This document shows positions 37,670 through 46,735 of a stretch of DNA of 46,735 nucleotides, piece by piece. Below the pieces are notes generated by a model that was given only the letters and a program-made list of their open reading frames with translations, searched no databases and was not told the origin of the DNA. The translations under genes were made by a program, and so were the position numbers. Every line of letters begins with the position of its first letter. The first letter of the stretch is position 1. The stretch is from a virus, in the IMG/VR virus record IMGVR_UViG_3300011994_000002, positions 3,717 to 50,451 of that record; one strand, given 5' to 3'.

Positions 37670-37724
37670 GTTGTTCAAAATAACCAACCCCGCAGTAATC
37701 TAATTATCTCAGAAAGAAACAAAT

Positions 37725-38168
37725 ATGACAACTCTCGCATTTAGTTCCATTGGCAGTACCATATCCATCTCCGCAGGCGTACCAGCTACAATTGACGCAG
37801 CAGGTTTCGGCGCTCTGACATATACGCTAATCAAAGAAGTAACAGACATCGGATTATTGGGGCCAGAGTCAAGCGTAATTACATTCAACCCCGTCAATGA
37901 CCAGAATACCTACAAACTAAAAGGTTTTCGTCAATCAGGAAGCTTAGACCTTAAGGGCGCACGCTCAACAACTGATGCAGGCCAAACCCTTCTGATTGCT
38001 GGTGAAGCTAGTAACGCACCTTACGCTATTAAGATTGTCTTGCAGAATGGTTCTATCTTGTACGCGCAGGCACTTATCATGTCATATAAGACCTCAATCG
38101 GCTCCGGTTCACAGATTACTTCGTTTGAATCAAAATGCGAAATCAGTGGCGGTGTTGTAACAGTGTAA
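37725..38168 (+). CDS. Major tail tube protein
   Basis: 147 residues. Contains TYTLIKEVTDIGLLGPESSVI, FNPVNDQNTYKLKGFRQSGSLDL, and a QTLLIAGEASNAPYAIKIVL stretch, following tail tube proteins of gpV/gp12 type. Located just before the tail assembly chaperone pair, with an endonuclease inserted between. AGAAAGAAACAAAT precedes the ATG. Confidence 0.85.
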   Translation: MTTLAFSSIGSTISISAGVPATIDAAGFGALTYTLIKEVTDIGLLGPESSVITFNPVNDQNTYKLKGFRQSGSLDLKGARSTTDAGQTLLIAGEASNAPYAIKIVLQNGSILYAQALIMSYKTSIGSGSQITSFESKCEISGGVVTV

Positions 38169-38183
38169 TGGTTGTGTTATAAT
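38155..38183 (+). promoter_or_regulatory. Promoter overlapping the end of the tail tube gene
   Basis: TTGTAA (38155-38160), 17 bp, TATAAT (38178-38183). It would drive the endonuclease at 38260. Confidence 0.65.
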
Positions 38184-38238
38184 ATACGTTTCACAATTGC
38201 ACTACGTGCGTGTAGGCTTTATCCCTGCCGCACATCTA

Positions 38239-38259
38239 GTGTATCTTACAAGGATACAC
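38239..38259 (+). promoter_or_regulatory. Hairpin against the endonuclease start codon
   Basis: GTGTATC (38239-38245) pairs with GATACAC (38253-38259), the base immediately before the ATG at 38260. The ribosome site AAGGA (38250-38254) lies in the loop and stem, so the fold would limit translation. Confidence 0.65.
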
Positions 38260-39186
38260 ATGGCAAGAAAATTAACACAAAAAGAATGGATTGCTGGAGC
38301 TACGGAAAAACATAGTGGAAAGTACACATATGAAAACACCGTGTATGTGAGGGGAAAAGACAAAGTAATAATTACATGCCCATTACACGGGGATTTTGTA
38401 CAGCAAGCACAGGCGCACAAGAATGATGGAGATGGTTGTAAAGAGTGTGCAAAGATTTTGATTACAGGTAGGTCAGTGAGCAGTGATACAGATGCTTTCA
38501 AACTGATGGGAAATGCAGTTCACAACGGGTTCTACTCCTATCATAAATCAGTGTATGCGGATAGCACGACACCAATTCTTATAACTTGCCCAGTACACCA
38601 CGATTTTTGGCAACGCCCTTCATCACATCTAGGCGGGAGCGGCTGTAAGGCGTGTGCTGCTGAGGCGGCAAAGTTAGCCAATAGTAGTAACATAGCTGAA
38701 TTCAAGGTGAAAGCTGCTGTTGTTCATGGTGGACATTACGGGTACGACAGGGCGGTGTACTCAAATAGCTCAACACCCTTGATTATAACATGTCCTGTAC
38801 ATCACGACTTCTCGCAGTCACCTAGTTCTCACCTCTCAGGGTCAGGTTGCCCGAAGTGTATGACCTGCGGTTACAACATAGGGAAGCCGGGAACACTATA
38901 CGTTCTTACATCTGCAGCAACAACCAAAGTTGGTATAACCAATCGCACACCTGACAATAGAATATCAGAGATATTTAATAAAGGTGGCCCACAGTTTAGT
39001 TTAAAGTCCTCATTTTACTTTGAAGACGGCGAACTAGCTAGAAACTTGGAGAGGGCGTCTCACAAGTGGTTAGGGATGCATTACAAACCAGTCTCAGAAG
39101 TATTCGACGGGTCAACAGAGTGTTTCTACAATGTTGACCTAGAAGCACTCATAAATTTCGTAACACCTCTGGCAACAGAGAACTAA
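38260..39186 (+). CDS. GIY-YIG homing endonuclease with three CPxHG zinc modules
   Basis: Start set at 38260; the frame is open from 38197 through the promoter leader. Three modules ITCPLHGDF, ITCPVHHDF, ITCPVHHDF, each followed by a G-x-G-C-x-x-C (first pair C40, C60/C63). The C-terminus carries GTLYVLTSAATTKVGITN and FDGSTECF, closely parallel to the enzyme at 26111. It lacks that enzyme's N-terminal VGD repeats. 308 residues. Inserted between tail tube and tail chaperone genes. Confidence 0.9.
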   Translation: MARKLTQKEWIAGATEKHSGKYTYENTVYVRGKDKVIITCPLHGDFVQQAQAHKNDGDGCKECAKILITGRSVSSDTDAFKLMGNAVHNGFYSYHKSVYADSTTPILITCPVHHDFWQRPSSHLGGSGCKACAAEAAKLANSSNIAEFKVKAAVVHGGHYGYDRAVYSNSSTPLIITCPVHHDFSQSPSSHLSGSGCPKCMTCGYNIGKPGTLYVLTSAATTKVGITNRTPDNRISEIFNKGGPQFSLKSSFYFEDGELARNLERASHKWLGMHYKPVSEVFDGSTECFYNVDLEALINFVTPLATEN

Positions 39187-39247
39187 GCAGTATAGAGAAG
39201 AATAATCTTCCGAATAATAGCAGTCTTCTACCTAAAGGAATTCTAAC

Positions 39248-39652
39248 ATGGCTTTTAACATCAATTCTGTTCAGTTGTCCGAAACAACAGTACTCCACCT
39301 GGATCACCCTAAGCTTGGCCTGATGTACGCTGATGAGGCACAAACTCAGCCGCTCACCATTGAGGTGTGGGGACGCTCTAGTAAAGTATTCCGCAACTAC
39401 ATGGCATCACAATTGCGTAAGAACGCTCAGAAGAGCGGCAAACAAAAATCACCTTCCGCAGATGAACTCCTGCAAAGCAATGCAGAGTTTTATGCAACAC
39501 TCACCAAGAAAGTCTCTAACTTTGACTTAGATGGTGCAGCGCTTGACAACTTCGACACTATCAAAGAGCTTTACGCTAACCCTGCCCTCGACTGGATCAC
39601 TACACAAGTAGGTGAGAAGTTCGGTGAGGTGGAGAGTTTTTTGGGCAACTGA
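39248..39652 (+). CDS. Tail assembly chaperone, upstream protein (gpG-like)
   Basis: 134 residues, helical second half (SADELLQSNAEFYATLTKKV, DTIKELYANPALDWI). Precedes the tape measure gene, where lambda has G. Near its end a slippery T TTT TTG (39637-39643) allows -1 frameshifting into the following frame. AAAGGAATTCTAAC precedes the ATG. Confidence 0.82.
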   Translation: MAFNINSVQLSETTVLHLDHPKLGLMYADEAQTQPLTIEVWGRSSKVFRNYMASQLRKNAQKSGKQKSPSADELLQSNAEFYATLTKKVSNFDLDGAALDNFDTIKELYANPALDWITTQVGEKFGEVESFLGN

Positions 39653-40170
39653 AAGAAAACCTCTCAGTATTTGCTAGACACTCGGCGTGGCTAAACGCCA
39701 CGCCTGAGAAGTCTGATAAGCCCAGAAGAGAGATGTACGTAGAAGGTTCCCCATACCTAACCTTGCCACAACTAAACGAATACGAGGCACATTTAGTATC
39801 CCTGTGGTACGAGTGTGGCACTGTGGCACAAGGTGGCATGGGACTTTCACCCCTTGACTGGACTCAGATTGTAGCATGGTCTGAGAGGATGTATTCAAGC
39901 GACACTGTAGAGTGGGTGAAGTCACCAACTAAACGTTGGATGCCTGTTGTTACTACACAAAACACATTGATGGATTATGAGCTTCAGATAATTAGGCAAC
40001 TCTCGCAAGAGTATTGTTCTGAGTATTCTCAAGCGTCTTCTCCACAACGTTCCTGCCCTAAAGAACTGAGTACAGAAGAATTCGACAGTTTAGAAAATAG
40101 TAACGCAATTAATAATGCCTTCATTGAGCTGTTTGGCTCAGCGGAGCAGAGAAGTAAGCTGGTGTTGTAA
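39248..40170 (+). CDS. Tail assembly chaperone fusion made by -1 frameshift (gpGT-like)
   Basis: The first 132 codons are shared with the upstream protein. At T TTT TTG (39637-39643) a slip of -1 joins GGG CAA CTG and the frame continues without a stop to 40170, adding 175 residues for about 307 in total. An ATG at 39733 lies inside the extension; it has no ribosome site and is unlikely to be the start. In lambda the G and GT products bind the tape measure before tail assembly. Position and slip site fit fully. Confidence 0.85.
39637..39643 (+). other. Slippery heptamer for -1 frameshift
   Basis: T TTT TTG in the zero frame, followed by GGC AAC TGA in that frame. Downstream GC content includes GGCGTGGCTAAACGCCACGCC (39685-39705), whose ends GGCGTGG/CCACGCC can form a hairpin about 40 nt downstream. 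Confidence 0.85.
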
Positions 40171-40216
40171 ACGTGATATTCATTAGTAACATAAATTATA
40201 AAGGTTTCACATAGGC

Positions 40217-43200
40217 ATGAATATCACTTCTCTTAGAATATCCGTAAAATCCGACGGTATTGACGATGCCACAGCTTCTCTTAATAGCTTAGCACAGGCT
40301 GCAGGGCGGGCTGAGCGTGCTATTGGTACACTATCCTCATCTAGCAGGACGCTATCAGACTCACAGAAGAATTCCGCAGACGCTATAGAGAAGCTGATAG
40401 CTAAATTCCAGAAGCAAGTTGATCTGTTGGGCGCAAACACGTCCCAAACAAACGCCTATAATGCAGCAATGAAGGGCGCGAATGACTTGGGTCAGCAAAT
40501 GGCAGCAATGCTAGGGGCTGAAGTGGACGCGTATAGGGCGCTAGGAGACGCACAGAAGGCAGCAATCAGTGATAATAAATCACTTGATGCTTCCTATAAG
40601 AAGCTGCAAGACTCCGCAGATGCGTACTATGCGGCACAGGCTAGAGCACAATCAAATGGTAACGCTCTGAATGCTCTTGGTGAACGTCAGATGGCGTACA
40701 AGAAACTCTCCGATGCGCAAGGGGAAGCTATGCGTATGAATGCTGCGCTAGACGCCTCTAATGCACGCCTAGAGAGAGACCATGGTGCAGCTATACAGAT
40801 AGAGAAGGAACGCGCCTATCGTGCATTGAGTAAAGCACAGTCTGAGGCTATCTCTCAGAACAATGAGATGGACGCTGCCACTAAGCGTGCCAAAGCCTCG
40901 GGTGACGCCTTTATTCAGAATTTGACAGAGCAAACTGGTAGGCTTGGCCTAACTGGCAGAGCACTGCACGAGTACAACGTCTCCCTCATAGAGAATCAAG
41001 CAAGAACTCTTGGCGTGTCCTCACAAGCAGCACCAATGATTGCTGCCTTGAAAGCCACAGATGGAGCAGCACATGGCGCTCACTCTGGCATCGCTGGTAT
41101 CACTCGCGAGATGATTGTCATGGCGCATGAACTATCACAAGGTAGTTTCTCACGCCTTGGTGGTTCCGCAATGGTTATGGCTGAGAAGTTTAATGTGGCA
41201 GCTATTGCTATGAGGGGATTTGCCGCTGCTGCAGAGGTTACAGGGCTAGGCGTAACTGCGCTTCTCTCGGTAATATCGCTAATAGTTATTGCTATTGGAA
41301 CTGCCATAGCTGCGCTTGTAGCTATGCACAGAAGTGTAGTTCAGTTTAAGGAAATGACTGAAGTCATTGCTGAGACAGGGCATGCATCTGGGCTAACAGC
41401 AGACAGTATGCTGGCACTCGCACATGCAGCTACAGCAACACGCGGTAGCCTTAGTGACGCTAAAGATGTTGTGATGGATTTGGCTAAAACTGGTAGGTAT
41501 TCCGCAGAACAGATGGGTGCCATAACGGAGTCTATCACATCTCTTGCCAGTGTATCTCACACACCTATAAAAGACCTTGAGGAAAGATTTGCCGGACTAG
41601 CCTCAGGTATTGAAGCAGGAACTATCAAGTCTACAAATGCCATATCAAGGAATGCTGAGCGCATGAATGCTCAGTATCACTTTATGGATGAAGCAACAAT
41701 GGATCGCATCATCTCTATGGAGAATGAGGGGAACGCCCAAGGAGCTTTGTCGGCAGCAACTGATGCTATGGTGGCAGCTAATAAGAAGAGTACAGAGGAG
41801 ATAGAAGCTAACCTAAGCACGTCCATGAAGACGCTCCATGAGTGGGGTAGAGAGGTAGCTTCTGTGTGGGACAAGATTGCACACGTACAGACTAGGGATT
41901 CGCAGATTGCTGACTTAGAGGAAAAGAAAGTACGCAATAACAACATGACGCTCCTGAATTTTATTGCGCCTCAATCCGGTATTAACGCCAATAAGAGAAT
42001 TGACGACGACATTGCCAATCTACGTGAGCAATGGTTGCGAGCTGATACACATGCACAGCAACTCAAAGACGAACAAGATTTGAATGATAGGCGCGTCCAC
42101 GATCTAAAAATGATGGACTTGGTAGACAAGCACCTCCGATCTAAAAGCGCTGCACAAGAAGCTTATGACACATTCCGGCAGCAAAGAAGCAGCATGTCTG
42201 CTGAAGAACAGCTCAAAAACAAAGCTAAGTGGGATGAGGACGAACTCCTACTTCTTAAGAAGACACAAGAGAAAGTTGTCAAAGTAAAGTCAGAGGGTCT
42301 CAGCGGTGTAAACGCACAGCAGAAGCAATATGAAGTTGAGTACAAGGCTGCAGAGAGCGCTTATGGAAACCAACTAAAAGTAATTGAGATGTTTCACAAG
42401 AGCGGTGAAATGTCTGATCAGGCTTACCTTACAGCAAAAGCAACAACTCTGCAAACTGAAATAGATAATACAAAAACGTATTATGGTAAGGCCGTGGCAG
42501 ACTTAGAAAACTTTCACGGAAAGACATTGAAAGAGCGCAACCTTGCAGCAAGTAAGGTTGCAGAGCTGCGCTTGAAAGAAAGCAAGGCACTCTCAGATTT
42601 AGGATTCCAGAAATTAGCACTTTCACAGACAGAGGAAGAGCTTGCCAGCAGAGGTGAGAAGGCTGCTGAGGAAAAATCTAACAAAGAAATTGAGGCTATC
42701 AATAAGAACATAGTAGCCATACAAGCACAGATAGACGCTTACAATTCCTTACCGGATGCTATGAAGGCTGTTGGTGTGTCTGCAAAGCAGATGCAAGATC
42801 ATATCACGGAAGCTAATATTAATGCTTTGAAAGAGCAACTTACTGTTATGCAAGAGTTTGCAGACGGTGAGAAGGCTGCAGGAAACGCTAGCGCAGATTC
42901 TGCACAAAAAGTTGCGGACGCAGTGCAGGCAAAGATAGTAGCGCTGACAAACCTCGGCAAAGTTCAAACAGAGCTTGAAGTGCAGCAGAAGGCTAACGTA
43001 CTAAATACTGTCACTACGAAAGCCGCAGAAAAACTCTGGCAGGAGACAGACAAGAAGATTAGTGATGACTTAGCCAACGCCATTATTGATGGCGGTGGGA
43101 GTGGTTTCAAGAAGCTTATTAGGGACATGGAGATTGCTTTTGCCAAAGTAATCCTTCGCCCACTACTTGCACCAATTAGTGGGGGGATTGCCTCTTATAT

Positions 43201-45814
43201 GAGTCCAACAGCCGTATCCGCTGCGCCTATTCAGGGGATTGGAAGTCAGATAGGTATGGGGCAAGGTATTGGTTTATTGCAATCTGCCAAGTCGGCTTAT
43301 AGTGCTGTAAGTGACGGGTTTCAGAGTGTAGGTGCTACTGTGGGTAATGGTGTTCAATCCGCAATTGACTACGTAGGTGGAACGTCAGGGGTGATGGGGC
43401 CAACAGCTACAGGTGGAAACATCGCCGCAGGTGGGTCGGCCTCCTCAATGGCAGGTACAGCAGCCACTTATGTAGCAGGTATGGCTGCTGGGAAACTGGC
43501 AGGTAGCGCAATCTCAGGGCAATACGGAATTGGTAATCACGGCAGTGCTGTAGTTAATATTGGTACAGCTATCGGAGCACTATGGGGGCCTGTATTTGCA
43601 ATGATTGGTGGAGCTATTGGTGGGCTTGTCAATCGTGCCTTTGGTATGGGTAAAGTAAAGGTGACAGGCCAAGGTGTAGAAGGTAGCTTTGGTGCTGGTG
43701 GATTCTCTGGTAATGACTACGCTAATACACATCAAGACGGTGGCTGGTTTAGGAGTGACAAGAATAGCCACAAGCAGATTGCAATGGACGTAGCAACTCA
43801 GAACCAATTTACAGATGGTTTCAATTCTGTAAAGTCTGTGTCATCAGGCTTCGCCAAAGCACTTGGCTTAGACGCGACTAGCATTGCAAACTATAGCCAG
43901 AAAATCAATATTGCATTAACTGGTGACGCTACTAAAGACGCTGCCATAATAGCGAAGCTGTTTACGGATATGGCTGATGCAATGGCTACAAACGTGGCAC
44001 CCCATATCGCAGATTATGCTAAGTCTGGTGAAACGTCTAGTGCAACACTGCAGCGCTTGTCAGTTAGTTTGTCGGCTGTCAACGGCATGTTCGACACACT
44101 CAATTTAAAACTGTACGCCACGTCCATTGCTGGTGCGGACACAGCATCTAAGTTGATTGACCTGTTTGGTGGTCTGTCCAATATGCAGACTATAACGTCC
44201 TCGTATTTCCAGAGTTACTATAGTGATCAAGAGCGTGTAGATATAACCACAAGGCAACTTACTAAGAGCTTCAGTGACCTTGGGTATGCTATGCCAGCCA
44301 GTAATGCGGCGTTGAGGTCTTATATAGAAGCACAGGACTTGACCACTACGGCAGGCCAAAAGGCATATGTAGACTTGATGAATCTTTCAGGTTCTTTTGC
44401 AAACTTGACAAGTGAGACAGCTAAATTATCAGTGGCAACAAGTAACGCAGCAGACCTTGCGAAGCAACGTCTAGACCTTGAAATTCAGATAATGGAACTC
44501 CAAGGGAATGCTTCTGGTGCCCTTGCAGCAAAACGCAAGATTGAAATTGGCGCACTGGACGCAACCCTGCAGCCGTTACAAGAAGTTATCTACGGACTAC
44601 AAGACGCTGCAACTTCAGCGTCGGATGCCAAAGCTGCTGGAGCAGATGCATTCGCAGTGTTACAGAAATCTATCACAGATGCCAAAGCTGCTGCTACAGT
44701 CACATTTAATGATGCTAAAACTGCTATCACAGCAACACTAGACACAGCAAAGACGGCTAATACAGCTATCGCAGCGTTAGCAACTAGCCTACAAGGTTGG
44801 CTTGATAGTAACTCTCTAGCAACAGAGCAAGTGGCGAACAGGCAAGCGGCACAAGCACAAATTGCACACGCATTAGCAATTGCCAACAGCACAGGTGTAC
44901 TACCAACTTCAGCCGATCTTGCTAATTCCTTGAAAGTTGTAGCACAGCCTAGCGAGAACCTCTTCGCAACATTCGAGGACTACTCACGAGATTTCGCTGT
45001 AACTTCTGGCAAGATTGCAGCATTGAATGTGGTAGCAGGTAAGCAGAAGTCTGTCAGTGACCAGCAACTTGACGCTTTGCAGAATAGCTTAGATGTATTG
45101 CAGAAGAACTATGACGCAACTATCAAGGGTTTTGATGACACCTTAACTGCGGCGCAAGCGCAACTAGATGCTGTAAATGGTACTACTGTTGCAGTGACAT
45201 CTGTTAGCGAGGCTATAAGCGCACTTACTAAGGCTATCTTGGCTATGAATGACGCTAAAGCAGCCTCAACTACATCTGGCGCTATTACAGGGCTGTATAA
45301 AAACGTCCTTGGACGAGCACCAGATGCTGCCGGAATGGCATATTGGACTGCGCAAGCGAACAGTGGCGCATCTATTGCACAAATATCCGCAGGGTTCACT
45401 AATAGCGTGGAGGCCAAACTTGATGGTCTGTATAGCAGTGTCCTTGGACGAGCACCTGATGCGGCAGGGATGGCATTCTGGACTGACAGGCTCAACAGTG
45501 GCGAGAGCATGGCGGACGTTACGAGTGGTTTTTACAATTCAGACGAGTACAAGAAGATTAACGGTTCACATGCCAACGGACTACACACTGTACCTTTTGA
45601 TAACTACGTAGCGAATCTTCATGCTGGTGAACGTGTGCTGACAGCTAAACAGTCCGTGGACGCGGATACAACTGCAGAGGAAATTAGACAGATGAGGGCA
45701 GATATGAATGCTGCTTTGTTGTCTATTGCTCAGAACACTGGCAAGACTTCTAAGACGCTTCTCAAATTTGATGGTGACGGTATGCCACAAGCCAGAGACT
45801 ACACAACTGCTTAA
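40217..45814 (+). CDS. Tape measure protein with C-terminal DUF4214 repeats
   Basis: 1865 residues; sets tail length and helps DNA ejection. Long helical Ala/Gln/Lys regions flank a hydrophobic block at about residues 340-375 (GVTALLSVISLIVIAIG) that may insert in the host membrane. A Gly-rich stretch lies near 1100-1160. About residues 1690-1780 hold two DUF4214-type repeats (LYKNVLGRAPDAAGMAYW and LYSSVLGRAPDAAGMAFW), often linked to surface or carbohydrate contact. It ends with a LHAGERVL block common in tape measures. Preceded by a weak AAAGGTTTCACATAGGC. Confidence 0.95.
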   Translation: MNITSLRISVKSDGIDDATASLNSLAQAAGRAERAIGTLSSSSRTLSDSQKNSADAIEKLIAKFQKQVDLLGANTSQTNAYNAAMKGANDLGQQMAAMLGAEVDAYRALGDAQKAAISDNKSLDASYKKLQDSADAYYAAQARAQSNGNALNALGERQMAYKKLSDAQGEAMRMNAALDASNARLERDHGAAIQIEKERAYRALSKAQSEAISQNNEMDAATKRAKASGDAFIQNLTEQTGRLGLTGRALHEYNVSLIENQARTLGVSSQAAPMIAALKATDGAAHGAHSGIAGITREMIVMAHELSQGSFSRLGGSAMVMAEKFNVAAIAMRGFAAAAEVTGLGVTALLSVISLIVIAIGTAIAALVAMHRSVVQFKEMTEVIAETGHASGLTADSMLALAHAATATRGSLSDAKDVVMDLAKTGRYSAEQMGAITESITSLASVSHTPIKDLEERFAGLASGIEAGTIKSTNAISRNAERMNAQYHFMDEATMDRIISMENEGNAQGALSAATDAMVAANKKSTEEIEANLSTSMKTLHEWGREVASVWDKIAHVQTRDSQIADLEEKKVRNNNMTLLNFIAPQSGINANKRIDDDIANLREQWLRADTHAQQLKDEQDLNDRRVHDLKMMDLVDKHLRSKSAAQEAYDTFRQQRSSMSAEEQLKNKAKWDEDELLLLKKTQEKVVKVKSEGLSGVNAQQKQYEVEYKAAESAYGNQLKVIEMFHKSGEMSDQAYLTAKATTLQTEIDNTKTYYGKAVADLENFHGKTLKERNLAASKVAELRLKESKALSDLGFQKLALSQTEEELASRGEKAAEEKSNKEIEAINKNIVAIQAQIDAYNSLPDAMKAVGVSAKQMQDHITEANINALKEQLTVMQEFADGEKAAGNASADSAQKVADAVQAKIVALTNLGKVQTELEVQQKANVLNTVTTKAAEKLWQETDKKISDDLANAIIDGGGSGFKKLIRDMEIAFAKVILRPLLAPISGGIASYMSPTAVSAAPIQGIGSQIGMGQGIGLLQSAKSAYSAVSDGFQSVGATVGNGVQSAIDYVGGTSGVMGPTATGGNIAAGGSASSMAGTAATYVAGMAAGKLAGSAISGQYGIGNHGSAVVNIGTAIGALWGPVFAMIGGAIGGLVNRAFGMGKVKVTGQGVEGSFGAGGFSGNDYANTHQDGGWFRSDKNSHKQIAMDVATQNQFTDGFNSVKSVSSGFAKALGLDATSIANYSQKINIALTGDATKDAAIIAKLFTDMADAMATNVAPHIADYAKSGETSSATLQRLSVSLSAVNGMFDTLNLKLYATSIAGADTASKLIDLFGGLSNMQTITSSYFQSYYSDQERVDITTRQLTKSFSDLGYAMPASNAALRSYIEAQDLTTTAGQKAYVDLMNLSGSFANLTSETAKLSVATSNAADLAKQRLDLEIQIMELQGNASGALAAKRKIEIGALDATLQPLQEVIYGLQDAATSASDAKAAGADAFAVLQKSITDAKAAATVTFNDAKTAITATLDTAKTANTAIAALATSLQGWLDSNSLATEQVANRQAAQAQIAHALAIANSTGVLPTSADLANSLKVVAQPSENLFATFEDYSRDFAVTSGKIAALNVVAGKQKSVSDQQLDALQNSLDVLQKNYDATIKGFDDTLTAAQAQLDAVNGTTVAVTSVSEAISALTKAILAMNDAKAASTTSGAITGLYKNVLGRAPDAAGMAYWTAQANSGASIAQISAGFTNSVEAKLDGLYSSVLGRAPDAAGMAFWTDRLNSGESMADVTSGFYNSDEYKKINGSHANGLHTVPFDNYVANLHAGERVLTAKQSVDADTTAEEIRQMRADMNAALLSIAQNTGKTSKTLLKFDGDGMPQARDYTTA

Positions 45815-45824
45815 AGGATATTAG

Positions 45825-46735
45825 ATGAAGATTATTCGTCCACTGGCTATCACAGATGCAGTGTTACAAAGTAGCAATGTGAGTGAAAACGATTTTCCGG
45901 CCTATTCAGCATCCACAGTGTACGCCACAGGTACGAAAGTACTTTATGTTGCTACAAATACCCACTTAGTCTATGAAAGCCTGACAGGAAGCTCAGCCGC
46001 TATCACCATGACAATTGCAAGTCCTTGTGTAGTCACTTGGACAGCGCATGGACAAGCTGCAGGCACGCCAATATCATTTGCTACTACAGGTGCATTACCT
46101 ACGGGGGTTGTTGCTGGTACAGTTTATTATGTCCTTGCCCCAACTGCTAACACGTTTAACATTGCAGCAACTGTTGGTGGGGCGGCAATTGTAACTAGCG
46201 GATCACAGAGTGGAGTGCAGACAGCTACAGCAAGCAACAACTATAACATACCTGTCACAGATGCTACAAAGTGGCTTAGTGATGGTGCTGATAATAGGTG
46301 GAAATGTTTCGATGTGTCCATCACCAGTCAGACGAGTAATACAACCTCTATAGCAAATGTGTTCGCAACAACTGGACGTATTGACAGTGTAGCACTCTTG
46401 AACATCAATGCAGCAAGTGTGACGATTACACAGACGGATGCCACAGACGGTGTTGTTTATGACAAGACAACAAGCCTTGTGGCTGATAGTGGTATCCAAG
46501 ACTGGTTCGCATACCTCTTTGAGCCAATTATCAGGGTAACAGATAGCGTTGCCACAGACTTGCTTCCCTACGCCAACTCTACAATCTCTGTGACGCTTAC
46601 AGATACAGGTAATACAGTGTTGTGTGGAGGCATGGTGTTGGGGCTATCAAAAGACATTAGCTACAAGGTGAATAACTCTCCAACAGGGATTGCTGCTAGT
46701 GCAAAAGTGGGTATACAAGACTACTCTATTAAGCC
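45825..46735 (+). CDS. Conserved tail-associated structural protein (3' end outside window)
   Basis: Open from ATG 45825, 10 bp after the tape measure gene, to the window edge (303 complete codons). Starts MKIIRPLAITDAVLQSSNVS, then AYSASTVYATGTKVLYV, a repeated beta pattern of virion proteins that follow the tape measure. A Thr/Gly-rich inserted beta segment (WTAHGQAAGTPISF) lies near residues 68-130. Probably a minor tail or baseplate protein. Confidence 0.8.
   Translation, partial: MKIIRPLAITDAVLQSSNVSENDFPAYSASTVYATGTKVLYVATNTHLVYESLTGSSAAITMTIASPCVVTWTAHGQAAGTPISFATTGALPTGVVAGTVYYVLAPTANTFNIAATVGGAAIVTSGSQSGVQTATASNNYNIPVTDATKWLSDGADNRWKCFDVSITSQTSNTTSIANVFATTGRIDSVALLNINAASVTITQTDATDGVVYDKTTSLVADSGIQDWFAYLFEPIIRVTDSVATDLLPYANSTISVTLTDTGNTVLCGGMVLGLSKDISYKVNNSPTGIAASAKVGIQDYSIK

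Noticed and set aside
39733-40170. Independent 145-aa gene
   Set aside because: No ribosome site before its ATG, and it is the in-frame -1 extension of the upstream chaperone gene.

Overview
The window is a contiguous piece of a tailed double-stranded DNA phage (Caudoviricetes, siphovirus type) of a Gram-negative host, as a free phage or prophage. Evidence: a complete head and tail module (terminase, portal, S49 protease, scaffold, decoration protein, capsid, connectors, tail tube, frameshifted tail chaperone pair, 1865-aa tape measure with DUF4214 repeats), very dense small genes joined by ATGA or TAATG overlaps, AAGGAG-type ribosome sites and near-consensus sigma-70 promoters. I cannot name the phage or host. 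DNA polymerase, lysis genes and a recognisable repressor are not in the window. Both ends cut through genes.

Layout. (1) 1-6270, leftward early genes: an Ea22-like coiled-coil protein, a 389-aa protein, a KilAC antirepressor, an ATP-dependent DNA ligase and a chain of overlapping small genes, driven by leftward promoters near 2245, 5960 and 6250. (2) 6514-10863, rightward small accessory genes, starting with a cassette that has a diverged second copy at 16497-18050. (3) 10864-11867, a structured intergenic kilobase with a 20-bp inverted repeat, terminators, an AT-rich palindrome and a candidate leftward small RNA. (4) 11868-16288, about 19 tiny rightward genes, many found only by reading below 60 codons. 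(5) 16439-18050, the second cassette copy, with 27-bp tandem repeats and a full GIY-YIG endonuclease, followed by about 1 kb of non-coding repeats. (6) 19050-20140, a small serine recombinase coupled to a paralogue lacking the catalytic residues. (7) 20185-24910, leftward genes: HNH endonuclease, metallophosphoesterase, ClpP-like protease, PhoH-like ATPase and small membrane proteins. (8) 25065-46735, the rightward structural module with a tRNA-Thr(UGU).

Two themes stand out. First, one 16-bp sequence, TTCTCACATTTGAGAA, occurs five times exactly (both orientations) plus once in fully symmetric form, always between genes and mostly close to a promoter (2175, 6307, 12034, 25506, 28990, 36375). 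It looks like a phage-wide operator set, comparable to the dispersed stoperators of some temperate phages, and it links the early, accessory, packaging, portal and tail-connector units. Second, the window is crowded with homing-type endonucleases: six intact (17490, 20778, 26111, 32019, 34777, 38260) and one remnant (7410). Four of them sit between conserved head and tail genes. Two of those have inverted repeats that would bury their ribosome-binding sites, and two have their own strong promoters.
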